Below are positions 16,757 through 26,023 of a DNA stretch of 64,000 nucleotides, piece after piece; position 1 is the first letter of the stretch; every line of letters starts with the position of its first letter. The stretch is taken from NCBI GenBank assembly GCA_900316365.1, contig ONCO01000004.1:1-64000 (forward strand), written 5' to 3'. The position numbers and the translations under genes were made by a program. A model generated the notes under the pieces. The model saw only the letters and a program-made list of their open reading frames with translations. It was not told the origin of the DNA and ran no database searches. Source of the DNA: an uncultured Erysipelotrichaceae bacterium (lineage in GTDB: Bacteria; Bacillota_I; Bacilli_A; RFN20; CAG-826).

Positions 16757-19700
16757 TTATAAACCGAACTTCTTGATGTCTTCGTAACGCTGCTTGGCGT
16801 ACTTCTCGCACTTGGTGAGGAGTTCTTCGGCGTGTTCTGGGTTGAGGACTGGGAGCATGCTGAAGCGGGTTTCATGCATGATGAATTCGCGGAGCTTGCT
16901 GAAGTCTGGCTCAGCGCAGTCGAGCTGGAGAGCTGGTTCGCCTTTCTCGAGTCTTCTCGGGTCATAGCGGAAGGTGGTGAAGTAGCCGCATTCGACTGCA
17001 TCGTGTTCTTCCTTGATCGAGTTGACGAGGCCGCCCTTGATGTGCTGTTCGGCGCATGGGCAGTAGCAGATGACTAAGGATGGGCCGTTATAGGATTCGG
17101 CTTCCTTCAAGGCCTGGATGGCTTTGCCGGCGTTGGCGCCGAGAGCGATCTGAGCAACGTAGACGTGCTTGTAGGCCATCGCCATGAGGGCGAGGTTCTT
17201 CTTGGCTTCTTTCTTACCAGAGGCGGTGAACTTGTTGATGGAACCGGTCTGGGAGGACTTGGAGGCCTGACCGCCGGTGTTGGAGTAAACCTCGGTGTCG
17301 AGGACGAGGATGTTGACGTCGGCTTCATTGGCGAGGACGTGATCGACGCCGCCGTAACCGATATCGAAGGACCAACCGTCGCCGCCAACGATCCAAACGG
17401 ACTTGTCGACGAGGTCTCTCTCGTACTTGAGGACTTCCTTGACCGCTTCGTTCTTGCTGTTCTTGACAGCGGCAACGAGTAATGGGGAGACGACTCTCTG
17501 CTCATCGCGGTTCTTGGTAGCAGCGAGGTAGCGGGCGATGAGGTCCTTGAGGACTGGCTCAGCGTCTTCAGCCTGGCTCGCAGCGGTTAAGATGCGGATG
17601 ATCTGGCTCATCTTCTGGTCAGAGGCGATACGCATACCGAAGCCGTATTCAGCGTTATCTTCGAATAAGCTGTTGGCCCAGGCAACGCCGTCTTTGCCAT
17701 TGTCGTTGACGAATGGGGTAAGTGGGGTGGAACCGCAGTAGATGGAGGAGCAGCCAGTAGCGTTAGCGACTAACATATCCTTACCAAATAACTGGGAGAC
17801 TAAACGGTAGTACGGGGCTTCGCCGCAACCAGCGCAAGCACCGGAGACTTCCATGTATGGCTTCTTGAAGCCAACACCTTTAACGGTGGCTTCGATGGCA
17901 GCTGGGAACTGACCCTTCTTCTCGGAGCAGTGAGCATAGAGGTAATCAGCGCCTTCCTGCTGTTCGAACTGGCCTTTGGCATCGACCATGCGGAGAGCGA
18001 GCTTCGCTGGATCGACTTTTTCGCCTTTAGCGGCAGCCATCTTTTCGGCAACCTTGTTGGCCTGGCACTCAGAGACGCAAAGGCCGCAGCCGATGCAGTC
18101 CATGGAGGCAACCTGGATGCGATATTTGAGGGTCTTGTCAGCAGCGCCGACGGCAACCTTGACGTCCTTCTTGACCACTTCTGGAGCATTCGCAAGCTCA
18201 TCTTCGGAGATGAGATATGGGCGGATGGTCGCGTGTGGGCAGACGAAGGCGCACTGGTTGCACTCGATGCAAGCGGCGCTATTCCATTCTGGGACGCGGT
18301 CAGCGATGGCTCTCTTCTGACGGAAGGTGATGTTCTCATTCATCGTGCCATCGAGGAGCTCGTGCTTCTGGAAGGCAGAGGTTGGGAGTTCATCGCCATC
18401 GAGACGATCGATGACTTCGACGTATTCGTCGTAATAGGTGTCGGTGCTATCGGCTTTGGTGACCTTGGCAGCGGAGAGTTTGATCCATTCTGGGTCAACT
18501 TTGACTTCGCGGAGGCCCTGGGTGCCTTTGTCGATGGCATCGTAGTTCTTCTGGACGACGTCCATGCCCTTCTTCTCGTAGGTCTTCTTGGCGAATTTCT
18601 TCATCCATTCTTCGGCCTGTTCGTAAGGCATGATCTGTGGGCTGAGTTTGAAGAAGGCAGCCTGGAGGGTGGTATTGGTGTGACGGCCCATACCGGCTTC
18701 AAGGGCAAGCTTGTTCGCGTCGATGACGTAGAACTTGGCTTCCTTTTCGGCCAAGAGGTGCTTCATGCGGTTTGGCATGGAGGCGATGAGGGTGGCATCG
18801 TCCATGTTGGTGTTGAGAAGGAAGGTGCCGCCTTTCTTTAAGTTCGCGATCATGTCGAACTTGAAGATATAGGTGTCAAGGGAACAGGAGATGAAGTCCG
18901 CGTTCTTGACGTAGTATTCGCTGTGGATTGGATTCTTGCCGAAGCGGAGATGGCTTCTGGTGGTACCGCCAGCTTTACGGGAGTCGTACTGGAAGTAGGC
19001 CTGAGCGTACTGACCAGTGGCATCACCGATGATCTTGATGGAGCTCTTGTTGGCGGAAACGGTGCCGTCGGAGCCTAAGCCATAGAATAAGCAGGAGGTG
19101 TAATCCTGGGCGATATGGAAGGAGTCGTCGACTGGGATGGAGAGATGGGTGACGTCATCGTTGATGCCAACGGTGAAGCCATTCCAGACCTTCTTCGCAT
19201 CGAGGAAGTCATAGACGGCTTTGATGTCCTTTGGCTGGGTATCCTTGGAGGATAAGCCATAACGGCCACCGATAAGGGTCTCGAAGGTTCTGCCTTCCTG
19301 AGCCATAGCGGCGACGACATCGAGGTAGAGAGGTTCGCCATCGGCACCCATTTCTTTGGTGCGGTCGAGGACAGCGATCTTCTTAACGGACGCTGGGATA
19401 GCAGCGGATAAGAGCTTGGTGCTGAATGGGCGATAGAGATGGACTTTGACAAGACCGACTTTGGCGCCGTTCTTATTCATCTCATCGACGACTTCCTGAG
19501 CGGTTTCGTCAACGGAACCCATGGCGATGATGACCTTTTCGGCATCCTTGGCACCATAGTAGACGAATGGAGCGTAGGTACGGCCGGTTAAGCGGGTAGC
19601 TTCGGCGAAGTACTTTTCAGCGTATTCGATGACCTTGGCATAGTGGCTGTTCTGAGCTTCACGGCCCTGGAAGTAGATGTCGTCGTTCTCAGCGCCACCA

Positions 19701-20359
19701 CGGGTGACGGCGTGAGTGTGTGGGTTGAGGGCGCGGGCGCGGAATTCCTCAACTTTATCCATCGGAAGAAGTTTCTTCCATTCTTCCTTATCGACGAATT
19801 CGACGTTCTGGACTTCGTGGGAAGTACGGAAGCCATCGAAGAAGTGAAGGACTGGGGACTGGGAGTCAATCGCGATTAAGTGAGCGACTGGAGCGAGGTC
19901 GGCGATCTCCTGGACGGAGTTGGAGACGACCATGGTGATGCCGGTCTGACGGACGGCATAGACGTCCTGATGGTCACCGAAGATGGAAAGGGATCTGGTG
20001 GCTAAGCTTCTCGCGGCAACGTGAAGGACCGCTGGAAGGAGCTCACCGCACCACTTGTAGATGTTCGGGATCATGAGGAGCAAGCCCTGGGAAGCGGTAA
20101 AGGTGGTAGACAAGGCACCAGCCTGTAACGCGCCATGGACGGCACCGGAAGCACCGGCTTCGGACTGCATTTCAACCACTTTCACCGGGGCATCGAAGAA
20201 GTTCTTCTCGCCTTTGGACGCTAAAACGTCAACGGTTTCCGCCATTGGGGAGGACGGGGTGATTGGGTAAATTGCCGCTACTTCAGTGAAGTAGTAGGAC
20301 TCCATCGCGGCAGCAGTATTGCCATCGACGGACTTAAACGACTTTTTGATTTCTGCCAT
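16757..20359 (-). CDS. nifJ: Pyruvate:ferredoxin (flavodoxin) oxidoreductase
   Basis: Oxidises pyruvate and CoA to acetyl-CoA and CO2 while reducing ferredoxin; a key anaerobic energy enzyme. 1200 residues in the one-chain homodimeric form: N-terminal pyrimidine-binding TPP domain (YPITPSSPMAE), gamma domain in the middle, two 4Fe-4S ferredoxin motifs (CIECNQCAFVCP and CIGCGLCVSEC), then the C-terminal TPP domain with CAGCGE and GDGWSFDIGYGG...SNTGGQAS. Length is normal. Start at 20359 after AAGGAG. It is monocistronic with a clear promoter that holds a G/C dyad in its spacer. Confidence 0.98.
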   Translation of the reverse strand: MAEIKKSFKSVDGNTAAAMESYYFTEVAAIYPITPSSPMAETVDVLASKGEKNFFDAPVKVVEMQSEAGASGAVHGALQAGALSTTFTASQGLLLMIPNIYKWCGELLPAVLHVAARSLATRSLSIFGDHQDVYAVRQTGITMVVSNSVQEIADLAPVAHLIAIDSQSPVLHFFDGFRTSHEVQNVEFVDKEEWKKLLPMDKVEEFRARALNPHTHAVTRGGAENDDIYFQGREAQNSHYAKVIEYAEKYFAEATRLTGRTYAPFVYYGAKDAEKVIIAMGSVDETAQEVVDEMNKNGAKVGLVKVHLYRPFSTKLLSAAIPASVKKIAVLDRTKEMGADGEPLYLDVVAAMAQEGRTFETLIGGRYGLSSKDTQPKDIKAVYDFLDAKKVWNGFTVGINDDVTHLSIPVDDSFHIAQDYTSCLFYGLGSDGTVSANKSSIKIIGDATGQYAQAYFQYDSRKAGGTTRSHLRFGKNPIHSEYYVKNADFISCSLDTYIFKFDMIANLKKGGTFLLNTNMDDATLIASMPNRMKHLLAEKEAKFYVIDANKLALEAGMGRHTNTTLQAAFFKLSPQIMPYEQAEEWMKKFAKKTYEKKGMDVVQKNYDAIDKGTQGLREVKVDPEWIKLSAAKVTKADSTDTYYDEYVEVIDRLDGDELPTSAFQKHELLDGTMNENITFRQKRAIADRVPEWNSAACIECNQCAFVCPHATIRPYLISEDELANAPEVVKKDVKVAVGAADKTLKYRIQVASMDCIGCGLCVSECQANKVAEKMAAAKGEKVDPAKLALRMVDAKGQFEQQEGADYLYAHCSEKKGQFPAAIEATVKGVGFKKPYMEVSGACAGCGEAPYYRLVSQLFGKDMLVANATGCSSIYCGSTPLTPFVNDNGKDGVAWANSLFEDNAEYGFGMRIASDQKMSQIIRILTAASQAEDAEPVLKDLIARYLAATKNRDEQRVVSPLLVAAVKNSKNEAVKEVLKYERDLVDKSVWIVGGDGWSFDIGYGGVDHVLANEADVNILVLDTEVYSNTGGQASKSSQTGSINKFTASGKKEAKKNLALMAMAYKHVYVAQIALGANAGKAIQALKEAESYNGPSLVICYCPCAEQHIKGGLVNSIKEEHDAVECGYFTTFRYDPRRLEKGEPALQLDCAEPDFSKLREFIMHETRFSMLPVLNPEHAEELLTKCEKYAKQRYEDIKKFGL

Positions 20360-20386
20360 TTAAAAAGATTTCTCCTTAACGGGGAA

Positions 20387-20415
20387 ATCATACTCCCCCT
20401 AAAGGGGGGTTGCAA
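20387..20415 (-). promoter_or_regulatory. nifJ promoter with dyad in the spacer
   Basis: Minus-strand TTGCAA (20410-20415), 17-nt spacer, TATGAT (20387-20392). The spacer contains the inverted repeat CCCCCT-AA-AGGGGG (plus strand 20395-20408), similar to the palindrome next to the pgk -10 box. Confidence 0.65.
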
Positions 20416-20480
20416 TTATTGGGGGTTAATTGGGGTGATTTACTGATAAGAAGCAAGAGGATGACCACCACCGCAACTCA

Positions 20481-20512
20481 AAAACGAAAAAGCCCTCTCG
20501 CGAGGAGAGGGC
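20481..20512 (-). terminator. Terminator of the large lipoprotein gene
   Basis: Perfect 8-bp stem GCCCTCTC / GAGAGGGC followed by TTTTTCGTTTTT on the minus strand. Confidence 0.9.
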
Positions 20513-20534
20513 CGAATCGCGTTTACCGAGGATA

Positions 20535-23500
20535 TTAGTCCGCGAAAGCGACTTTGATGCAGGTGATACGAATGTTCTTGTCGTTCTTAACGCCAGAAAT
20601 CTGGAAGAATTTGGCGTTTGCGTCAGTGACGTCGACAACAACATCTTCGCCTTTAGCGGTGGTGTAAGCGTTGGTGGTAAGCCTGGTGCTAAGGGCAGAA
20701 GAGCCAACGTTGATGGCCATATAGCCAGCACCGACAGAAGACTTGGTCGAAACGGTGACGACAATCTTCTTGATGGATTTCGCAAAGGCTTCTTTGTTGT
20801 ATATGAAGCCAGAGGCCTTTTTGATGAAGATATCACCGCCGTCCTGAGCGTTGGTGGATGTATCTTTGTCGAAGCCCAAACCACCAAATTTGACACCGTT
20901 TACAGTGATTTCGGTATCGGTCGTGGCGGCATCAGTCGGCCATCCTTCGTCAGAGACGTCGAAGACGGTGTAAGCAGTGGCAGCTTTGATGGTAACATCG
21001 AAAGTCGCGACAACGGTCGGAACGACGGTGCTAGTCGCGGTGACGGTGACGACGCCAGCAGTATTGCCAGCGGTGAGAACACCGTTCTGATCGATGGTGG
21101 CAAGAGGCTCAGTGACACCGGCCTCTTTGTTGGCAACAGACCAGTTGACAGAGAGGTCTGGGTTGGCGTTGCCTTCAGCCGTGCCAGTGAGAGAAAGGCT
21201 GAGAGTAGCGCCGGCATCGACTTCATCCTCACCAACGATAGTGAGGGAAGTTGGATCGGCCGTCGCGTTTGCGGTGAAGCTATCAATCCAAACGGTCAAA
21301 GTGGTGCCGGAAGCATTGGTCTGTTTGATGTAACCTGTGAAAGTGCCAATAACGCCGACCGGAAGATCTAAATCTCCGACCTTCTTAATCGTGGTCTGAA
21401 TCTTGGTCGTTCCGATGTAGAGATTCTGGTAAGAGCCATCTTGTTTGATGACGGCATTCTCGAACTTGAAGTTCTGACCAGTCGTATTGGTTGTCGTATT
21501 GGCAACATAGGCCAAAGCCTCGGTCGCATCCATGGTCTTATAAGCCGGGAGCGGATCCATAATAGCCTTAGACTTAGCAATTTTGGAAACGTTCAAAGTT
21601 TGAACTGAGTTGTTGTATTTCTGCCAAGTAGAAGTAACGACAACTTTATCGCCAACCTCAACTTCGGCGGTGTTCTTGTAGATTGTGAAGCCGTTGACGC
21701 CATCAGAGATCATGGTGTCATCGCCGACGATACCAACGACATAACCACGGACGGTGTATTCGGCGTTCGCGCCATTTTCGACGAGAGTGGCCTTATGGGT
21801 TGAGGAATCTACTGCAAGCGGATTTAACTTTGCGCTGAGTTCCGCAAGGGTGATGAGATTATCAATCTGGGTATCGAGCGCGATGGTGCCGGTCTTGCCG
21901 CTTTCATCGGTCGCGGAGGCGGTGATGACAACGTGACCATCGCCGACGAAGGTGACTAAGCCGGTGGCTGGGTCAACGGTCGCGACTTCTTCATCGGAAG
22001 AGGACCAAGTGACGGCCTGAGCAGCGTTGTCCGGGAGGACGGAAGCAGAAAGCTGGAGGTCTTCACCGACCTTAGCGCCGGTTTTGTTATCGGCCGCGGT
22101 GACGGTGATGGAATCGACTGGAACAGTCGGAGCAGCTTCGATGGTGATGGTCTTGGTGCCTTTGATGGAGGTGCCGGTAGCAGTCGCTTCAACGGTGACG
22201 GTACCGACGGCACTTGGGGTAAGGACACCATTCTGATCGATGGTGGCAGCACCGGTTCCGCCTTGGGCGATGGACCAAGTGACGGCCTGATCGGCGCCAG
22301 CTGGGACGACGTCAGCGGTTAAGGTTAAGGTAGAGCCCATCTGGACGGAATCGCCGCCATTGATGACGACAGAGGTCGCAGTGGCTTTGGTCCAGGTGAT
22401 TTCATCGGCGGAGCAAAGGGAAACGGTCTTTTCGAGTAAGTCAGCAGCGACGGAGGAAGAACCGCCCCAGATACCGCTGAGAGCGGTGATGGAGCAACCT
22501 TCGCCAATGCCTTCTAATTTGGCTTCGATGGCCGCGGCAGCGGCGATTCTGCTATCGAAGTTGACGTGATAGGTCTGACCGTTAAGGGTGAAGGCGACGT
22601 CGGTGACTTTGCCTTCGGTCTTGGTGACCGCGGTAACTTTGGCATCGGCATTCGCTGGGAGTTTAACGGCGGCATAACGGGAATCCGCGAAGACGTTGGC
22701 GGAATCGCCAAGGGTAATTGGTTCGGCATCAACGGCAGCGATGGTCGTTGGAGCGGCGGATTTAGAAGCGTTAAGGGCTGGATACTGTTTATTGGCGCCT
22801 TTGGCGGTCAATTTAACATAGTCGCCGACATTAACGGTGGTCTTGGTGTTGTTGACCCAGTAGCCGTATTTGCCTTCCTGGATGGCGATGTTCGCGGTGT
22901 TGCCGCCATCGAACATGACCTTGTGGACGACTTTACCCTGAATGGTGACGTCAGCGGTCGTATCGGTGTTCTTCTCGACGAAGATCTGGTGACGATCGGC
23001 AGCGGTCTGAGCGGCTTTGATAGTGACATCGATGGTCTTGGAATATGGGATTCCTTCGACGGTCGCTTCAGCCTTAAGGGTGACTTCGCCAGCGGTTTTG
23101 CACTTGACGGAGGTGCCGGTGATCTCTACGAGATCAGCGCCCTTGGTGGCAGTGACGGTGACACCGGAGGTAAGAGCAGTACCATCGAGTTTGAGAGTGA
23201 CGGTGATGGTGTCACCAGCTTCTGGAGTAGCATTGCTAACTTCGATGGTCGCGGTTTTGGCGTTGGCCTTGTCTTTAAGAGTGATATTGATGGTGACGTT
23301 GGAGTCGCCCATGGTGAAGGAATAGGTTCCATCAGCAGCTGGGGTCAAAGCCTGTCTGTTGACGACAACATCGTCAACTTCCTTAGCGGCGTTGTTGACC
23401 GTGATCTTAAAGGAGACGGTTTCTCCTTTAGCATAACCACCTTCGACCAAACCGGTGACGGTGTAGTCAGCACTCTCCGCATAGGTAACGGTGTGCTTTT

Positions 23501-23621
23501 CAGCAGCAACACTGCTGATAGGTGTGGAATTCTGGACGTTGGAACTCGCTCCATTTTCGCCACCGCAAGCGGCGAGCATGCAAGAGAGAGCCAAGACTAG
23601 AGGGATGTACTTTTTCTTCAT
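20535..23621 (-). CDS. Large multidomain surface lipoprotein (Ig-like and OB-like repeats)
   Basis: 1028 residues starting MKKKYIPLVLALS with lipobox LAAC at about residue 17-20, after AAAGGAAAG; the longer frame from 23714 overlaps the upstream gene and is rejected. Domains read in order: an N-terminal beta domain (GYAKGETVSFKITVNN), at least two bacterial Ig-like Big_2 repeats with the typical 'TLTADVVPAGADQAVTWS...VDPATGLVTF' pattern, OB-fold-like segments (VRGYVVGIVGDDTMISDG...VEVGDKVVVTSTW), and a C-terminal beta domain beginning YTVFDVSDEGWP. No enzymatic motif is seen. It is last in line after the nuclease and zinc-ribbon genes and probably adheres to or binds polymers. Function is inferred only. 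Confidence 0.8.
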   Translation of the reverse strand: MKKKYIPLVLALSCMLAACGGENGASSNVQNSTPISSVAAEKHTVTYAESADYTVTGLVEGGYAKGETVSFKITVNNAAKEVDDVVVNRQALTPAADGTYSFTMGDSNVTINITLKDKANAKTATIEVSNATPEAGDTITVTLKLDGTALTSGVTVTATKGADLVEITGTSVKCKTAGEVTLKAEATVEGIPYSKTIDVTIKAAQTAADRHQIFVEKNTDTTADVTIQGKVVHKVMFDGGNTANIAIQEGKYGYWVNNTKTTVNVGDYVKLTAKGANKQYPALNASKSAAPTTIAAVDAEPITLGDSANVFADSRYAAVKLPANADAKVTAVTKTEGKVTDVAFTLNGQTYHVNFDSRIAAAAAIEAKLEGIGEGCSITALSGIWGGSSSVAADLLEKTVSLCSADEITWTKATATSVVINGGDSVQMGSTLTLTADVVPAGADQAVTWSIAQGGTGAATIDQNGVLTPSAVGTVTVEATATGTSIKGTKTITIEAAPTVPVDSITVTAADNKTGAKVGEDLQLSASVLPDNAAQAVTWSSSDEEVATVDPATGLVTFVGDGHVVITASATDESGKTGTIALDTQIDNLITLAELSAKLNPLAVDSSTHKATLVENGANAEYTVRGYVVGIVGDDTMISDGVNGFTIYKNTAEVEVGDKVVVTSTWQKYNNSVQTLNVSKIAKSKAIMDPLPAYKTMDATEALAYVANTTTNTTGQNFKFENAVIKQDGSYQNLYIGTTKIQTTIKKVGDLDLPVGVIGTFTGYIKQTNASGTTLTVWIDSFTANATADPTSLTIVGEDEVDAGATLSLSLTGTAEGNANPDLSVNWSVANKEAGVTEPLATIDQNGVLTAGNTAGVVTVTATSTVVPTVVATFDVTIKAATAYTVFDVSDEGWPTDAATTDTEITVNGVKFGGLGFDKDTSTNAQDGGDIFIKKASGFIYNKEAFAKSIKKIVVTVSTKSSVGAGYMAINVGSSALSTRLTTNAYTTAKGEDVVVDVTDANAKFFQISGVKNDKNIRITCIKVAFAD

Positions 23622-23703
23622 AACTTTCCTTTCGTGCCAAAGATTTTTTTGACCATTTAGTATAGGCGGTCGGACCACAAAAAGAAAATGGAAATAACCA
23701 AGG

Positions 23704-24162
23704 TTATTTTCCATTCCTTTTCAACGTTGATAAGTAAGCGACTTCGGCTGCGGCTCTTTTGCGCATGCCGAGAGCTTTGAAGAGGCCGATGAGGCCGATG
23801 GTGAGGAGAACCGCCCCAGTAAGCAGGGCGATCACGCAGATCGCGAACTGGAAGGAGGCGACGTTAATACCGACGATCTTATTAAACTTCTTCTGCAGGG
23901 AGAGGAAGATAAACAAGATTCCGATGGTAAAGACGGTGCCGCCGATGACGACGAAGCAGAGGGCGTTCTGCGATTTGTCGTAACCAGCGATATCGCGGTT
24001 ATGGGCTTCGCGCGAATAGGCGCTGATTTCGCGCTCGTCAGTCGGGATGGTGCTTGAAAGTTCCTCACCGCAGAGAGGGCACTTCGTCTCGCCATTAAGG
24101 CAAACGAGGTGCTCTTTCTCGCAGAAACGAGGTTCTATATTTTCCTGAGCTACCTTGCTCAT
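23704..24162 (-). CDS. Zinc-ribbon membrane protein, two transmembrane segments
   Basis: 152 residues. The cytoplasmic N-terminus carries a likely metal site (FCEKEHLVCLNGETKCPLCGEEL, with C/H/C/C spacing of a treble-clef ribbon; key residues C14, C28 and C31). Two hydrophobic segments follow (about residues 70-90 and 103-130) and a basic tail. Its ATG overlaps the stop of the nuclease gene (ATGA), so translation is coupled. Role unknown. Confidence 0.65.
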   Translation of the reverse strand: MSKVAQENIEPRFCEKEHLVCLNGETKCPLCGEELSSTIPTDEREISAYSREAHNRDIAGYDKSQNALCFVVIGGTVFTIGILFIFLSLQKKFNKIVGINVASFQFAICVIALLTGAVLLTIGLIGLFKALGMRKRAAAEVAYLSTLKRNGK

Positions 24163-26003
24163 TGGGAAACAACTCCTGTGATGTTGATGTCGCCTGGGGA
24201 GACGATGACCAACTGATATTGCTGGGTCTTACCAGAAGAAGAAACGTAGTTCTGGCAGATGCCAGTGAAGTTGAAGATCTTCGCTTTGAAGGTCTTGGTC
24301 ATAAGCTTGTCGGATTCCTGGACAGTCGGATAGACGTACTGGGCGCCGGCTGGGTTGTAGTTGACGGTTCCACCACCCCAGAACTTATAGGAATAAGAGG
24401 TGTCGGTACGATAGCTGATAAGGATGTTCTCGTCCTGGGTAAGGCGGATCTCCTTGCCAGAGGCGCTGCCGGCGTGCGCGAAGAAGATAAGTTTATTGGT
24501 GGAGTTGTAGAACGGATAATGGTCGTTGTACTTGTTAACTTCCCAAATGCCGCCTTCGCCGGAATCCTGACTCTGACCCTGATAGGTAGAGGTCTTGTTG
24601 AAGCCATAGAGGGTGTCGGTGAATTTGACCAAGACGCAGTCATAGGACTTTTTGGCGTCGAACTGGGCCGCGCTCATCTCGATCGGCTTGATCTCGTGAC
24701 CGGAGCTGATGATGAGGGTGTCGCGGTTCGGGTTGACGTTAATGGTGTTATAGGAGATACCCTGAAGCTGGACGTTGCCGCTATATTCGGAGAGAGCGCC
24801 GATAACGGAGACCTTATCGCCGACGGCGATATCAGTCTGAGCATAGGTAAAGACATAGATACCATAAGCTTCTGGAAGCTCGGTTCCGCTCTGGGCATAG
24901 GAGGCCTTATCCTGGATGTAGAAGGCACCGTTGATCTTACGGGAAACGTAGCCAGTCACACGATAAAGGGTCTTCTGGTCGACGTAATGGGATTTAACGC
25001 CGCCATCCATGTAGAGTTCCTTTAAGGTTAAATCGACTGGGTTGCCGTAATAGTAGTTCGGATCAACCTCGCCAGAATACTGGTGGCGCTTATTGGCTTC
25101 CGCAGACATGTTGGCCTTATCGAAGGCAAGATAGAAATCTTCGCCCATGTCGGAGACGGAGCCGATACCCTGGGAGAAGCCTTGGTAGACCATCTCAAGG
25201 TTAAGGCACTTGAAGTCGTTCTTGGTTGGGTTGTCCTTTTCGGAATACCAAATATAGGCGAGGGAACGCTGGTTGCCATCCGCGGTCGCGGCTTTATCCT
25301 CGTCTCCCCTGGCCCAGCCCTGAGACATAAGAATGGTCTTCTTGGCCTTGGCCCAAAGGGACTTGTTGTAATTGGAAGCGGATTTGCCCCACTCCTCGAT
25401 TTCGGAGGTGGATTCCGGGGTATCGATGCCGAGATAACGGAGCTTGACGGTGTAGCCGTAGTTCAAGGTCTCGACGTGGGTGGTATCACCATCAACATAG
25501 TTGATGAAGCCGCCCATATTGACCTGCTCGATGCCATCTCTTCTGAAGTCATAGTATTTGTTTTCGCGGTCGGATTCGGAAGCATTGCTTGGAACGGCCT
25601 GCATAACCTTGGTGAAGACCTCATCTGGGATATTCATCTTAAAGGCATCGACAAAGTCTTTTTCCTTATCGATGTCATAGGTGGCCATGATGCGGTTCTG
25701 GCCAAGCTTTAAGGTGTAGGAATAAACGTTCTCCTGGCCTTCGACTTTGGTGGCCGGTTCGTTGTTGACGGTGACGGCACGGATGGAGAAATCCGCGGCC
25801 GGGGTGACCTTAAAGGTAAGGACATCGCCGACTTTGTGTGGGGTTTCGGTGTCGAGGGAGATATCGCTGACGGTACCATAAAGGGAACCGACGGTCGCGT
25901 CTAAGATAGTCGCGACGTCGTCGACTTTCGGCGTGTCTTCGCCGCACCCGCCCAAAAGGAAGGCGGCTACGGCAGCGAGAAGAATTTTCTTACTCTTTTT
26001 CAT
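24159..26003 (-). CDS. Secreted staphylococcal-type nuclease lipoprotein with OB-like tail
   Basis: 614 residues; signal peptide with lipobox GGC (Cys20). The thermonuclease (SNase) domain spans about residues 160-310 and keeps all catalytic positions of the family: D171/D173 in YVDGDT, R189 in VKLRYLG, D194 and E197 in IDTPES, and the Arg of QRSLAYIW. Residues about 350-600 hold an OB-like domain (RVTGYVSRKINGAFYIQD...VGDKVSVIGAL) as in YhcR-type extracellular nucleases. It lies 20 nt after the solute-binding protein, in the importer operon, so it likely digests external nucleic acid beside the transporter. Start at 26003 has GGAGG upstream and begins the signal peptide. Confidence 0.88.
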   Translation of the reverse strand: MKKSKKILLAAVAAFLLGGCGEDTPKVDDVATILDATVGSLYGTVSDISLDTETPHKVGDVLTFKVTPAADFSIRAVTVNNEPATKVEGQENVYSYTLKLGQNRIMATYDIDKEKDFVDAFKMNIPDEVFTKVMQAVPSNASESDRENKYYDFRRDGIEQVNMGGFINYVDGDTTHVETLNYGYTVKLRYLGIDTPESTSEIEEWGKSASNYNKSLWAKAKKTILMSQGWARGDEDKAATADGNQRSLAYIWYSEKDNPTKNDFKCLNLEMVYQGFSQGIGSVSDMGEDFYLAFDKANMSAEANKRHQYSGEVDPNYYYGNPVDLTLKELYMDGGVKSHYVDQKTLYRVTGYVSRKINGAFYIQDKASYAQSGTELPEAYGIYVFTYAQTDIAVGDKVSVIGALSEYSGNVQLQGISYNTINVNPNRDTLIISSGHEIKPIEMSAAQFDAKKSYDCVLVKFTDTLYGFNKTSTYQGQSQDSGEGGIWEVNKYNDHYPFYNSTNKLIFFAHAGSASGKEIRLTQDENILISYRTDTSYSYKFWGGGTVNYNPAGAQYVYPTVQESDKLMTKTFKAKIFNFTGICQNYVSSSGKTQQYQLVIVSPGDINITGVVSQ

Positions 26004-26023
26004 GTTTGGAACAACCTCCAAGA

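Noticed and set aside
20395-20408. nifJ dyad considered as a Rex redox-repressor site
   Set aside because: It lacks the TTGTGAA/TTCACAA core.
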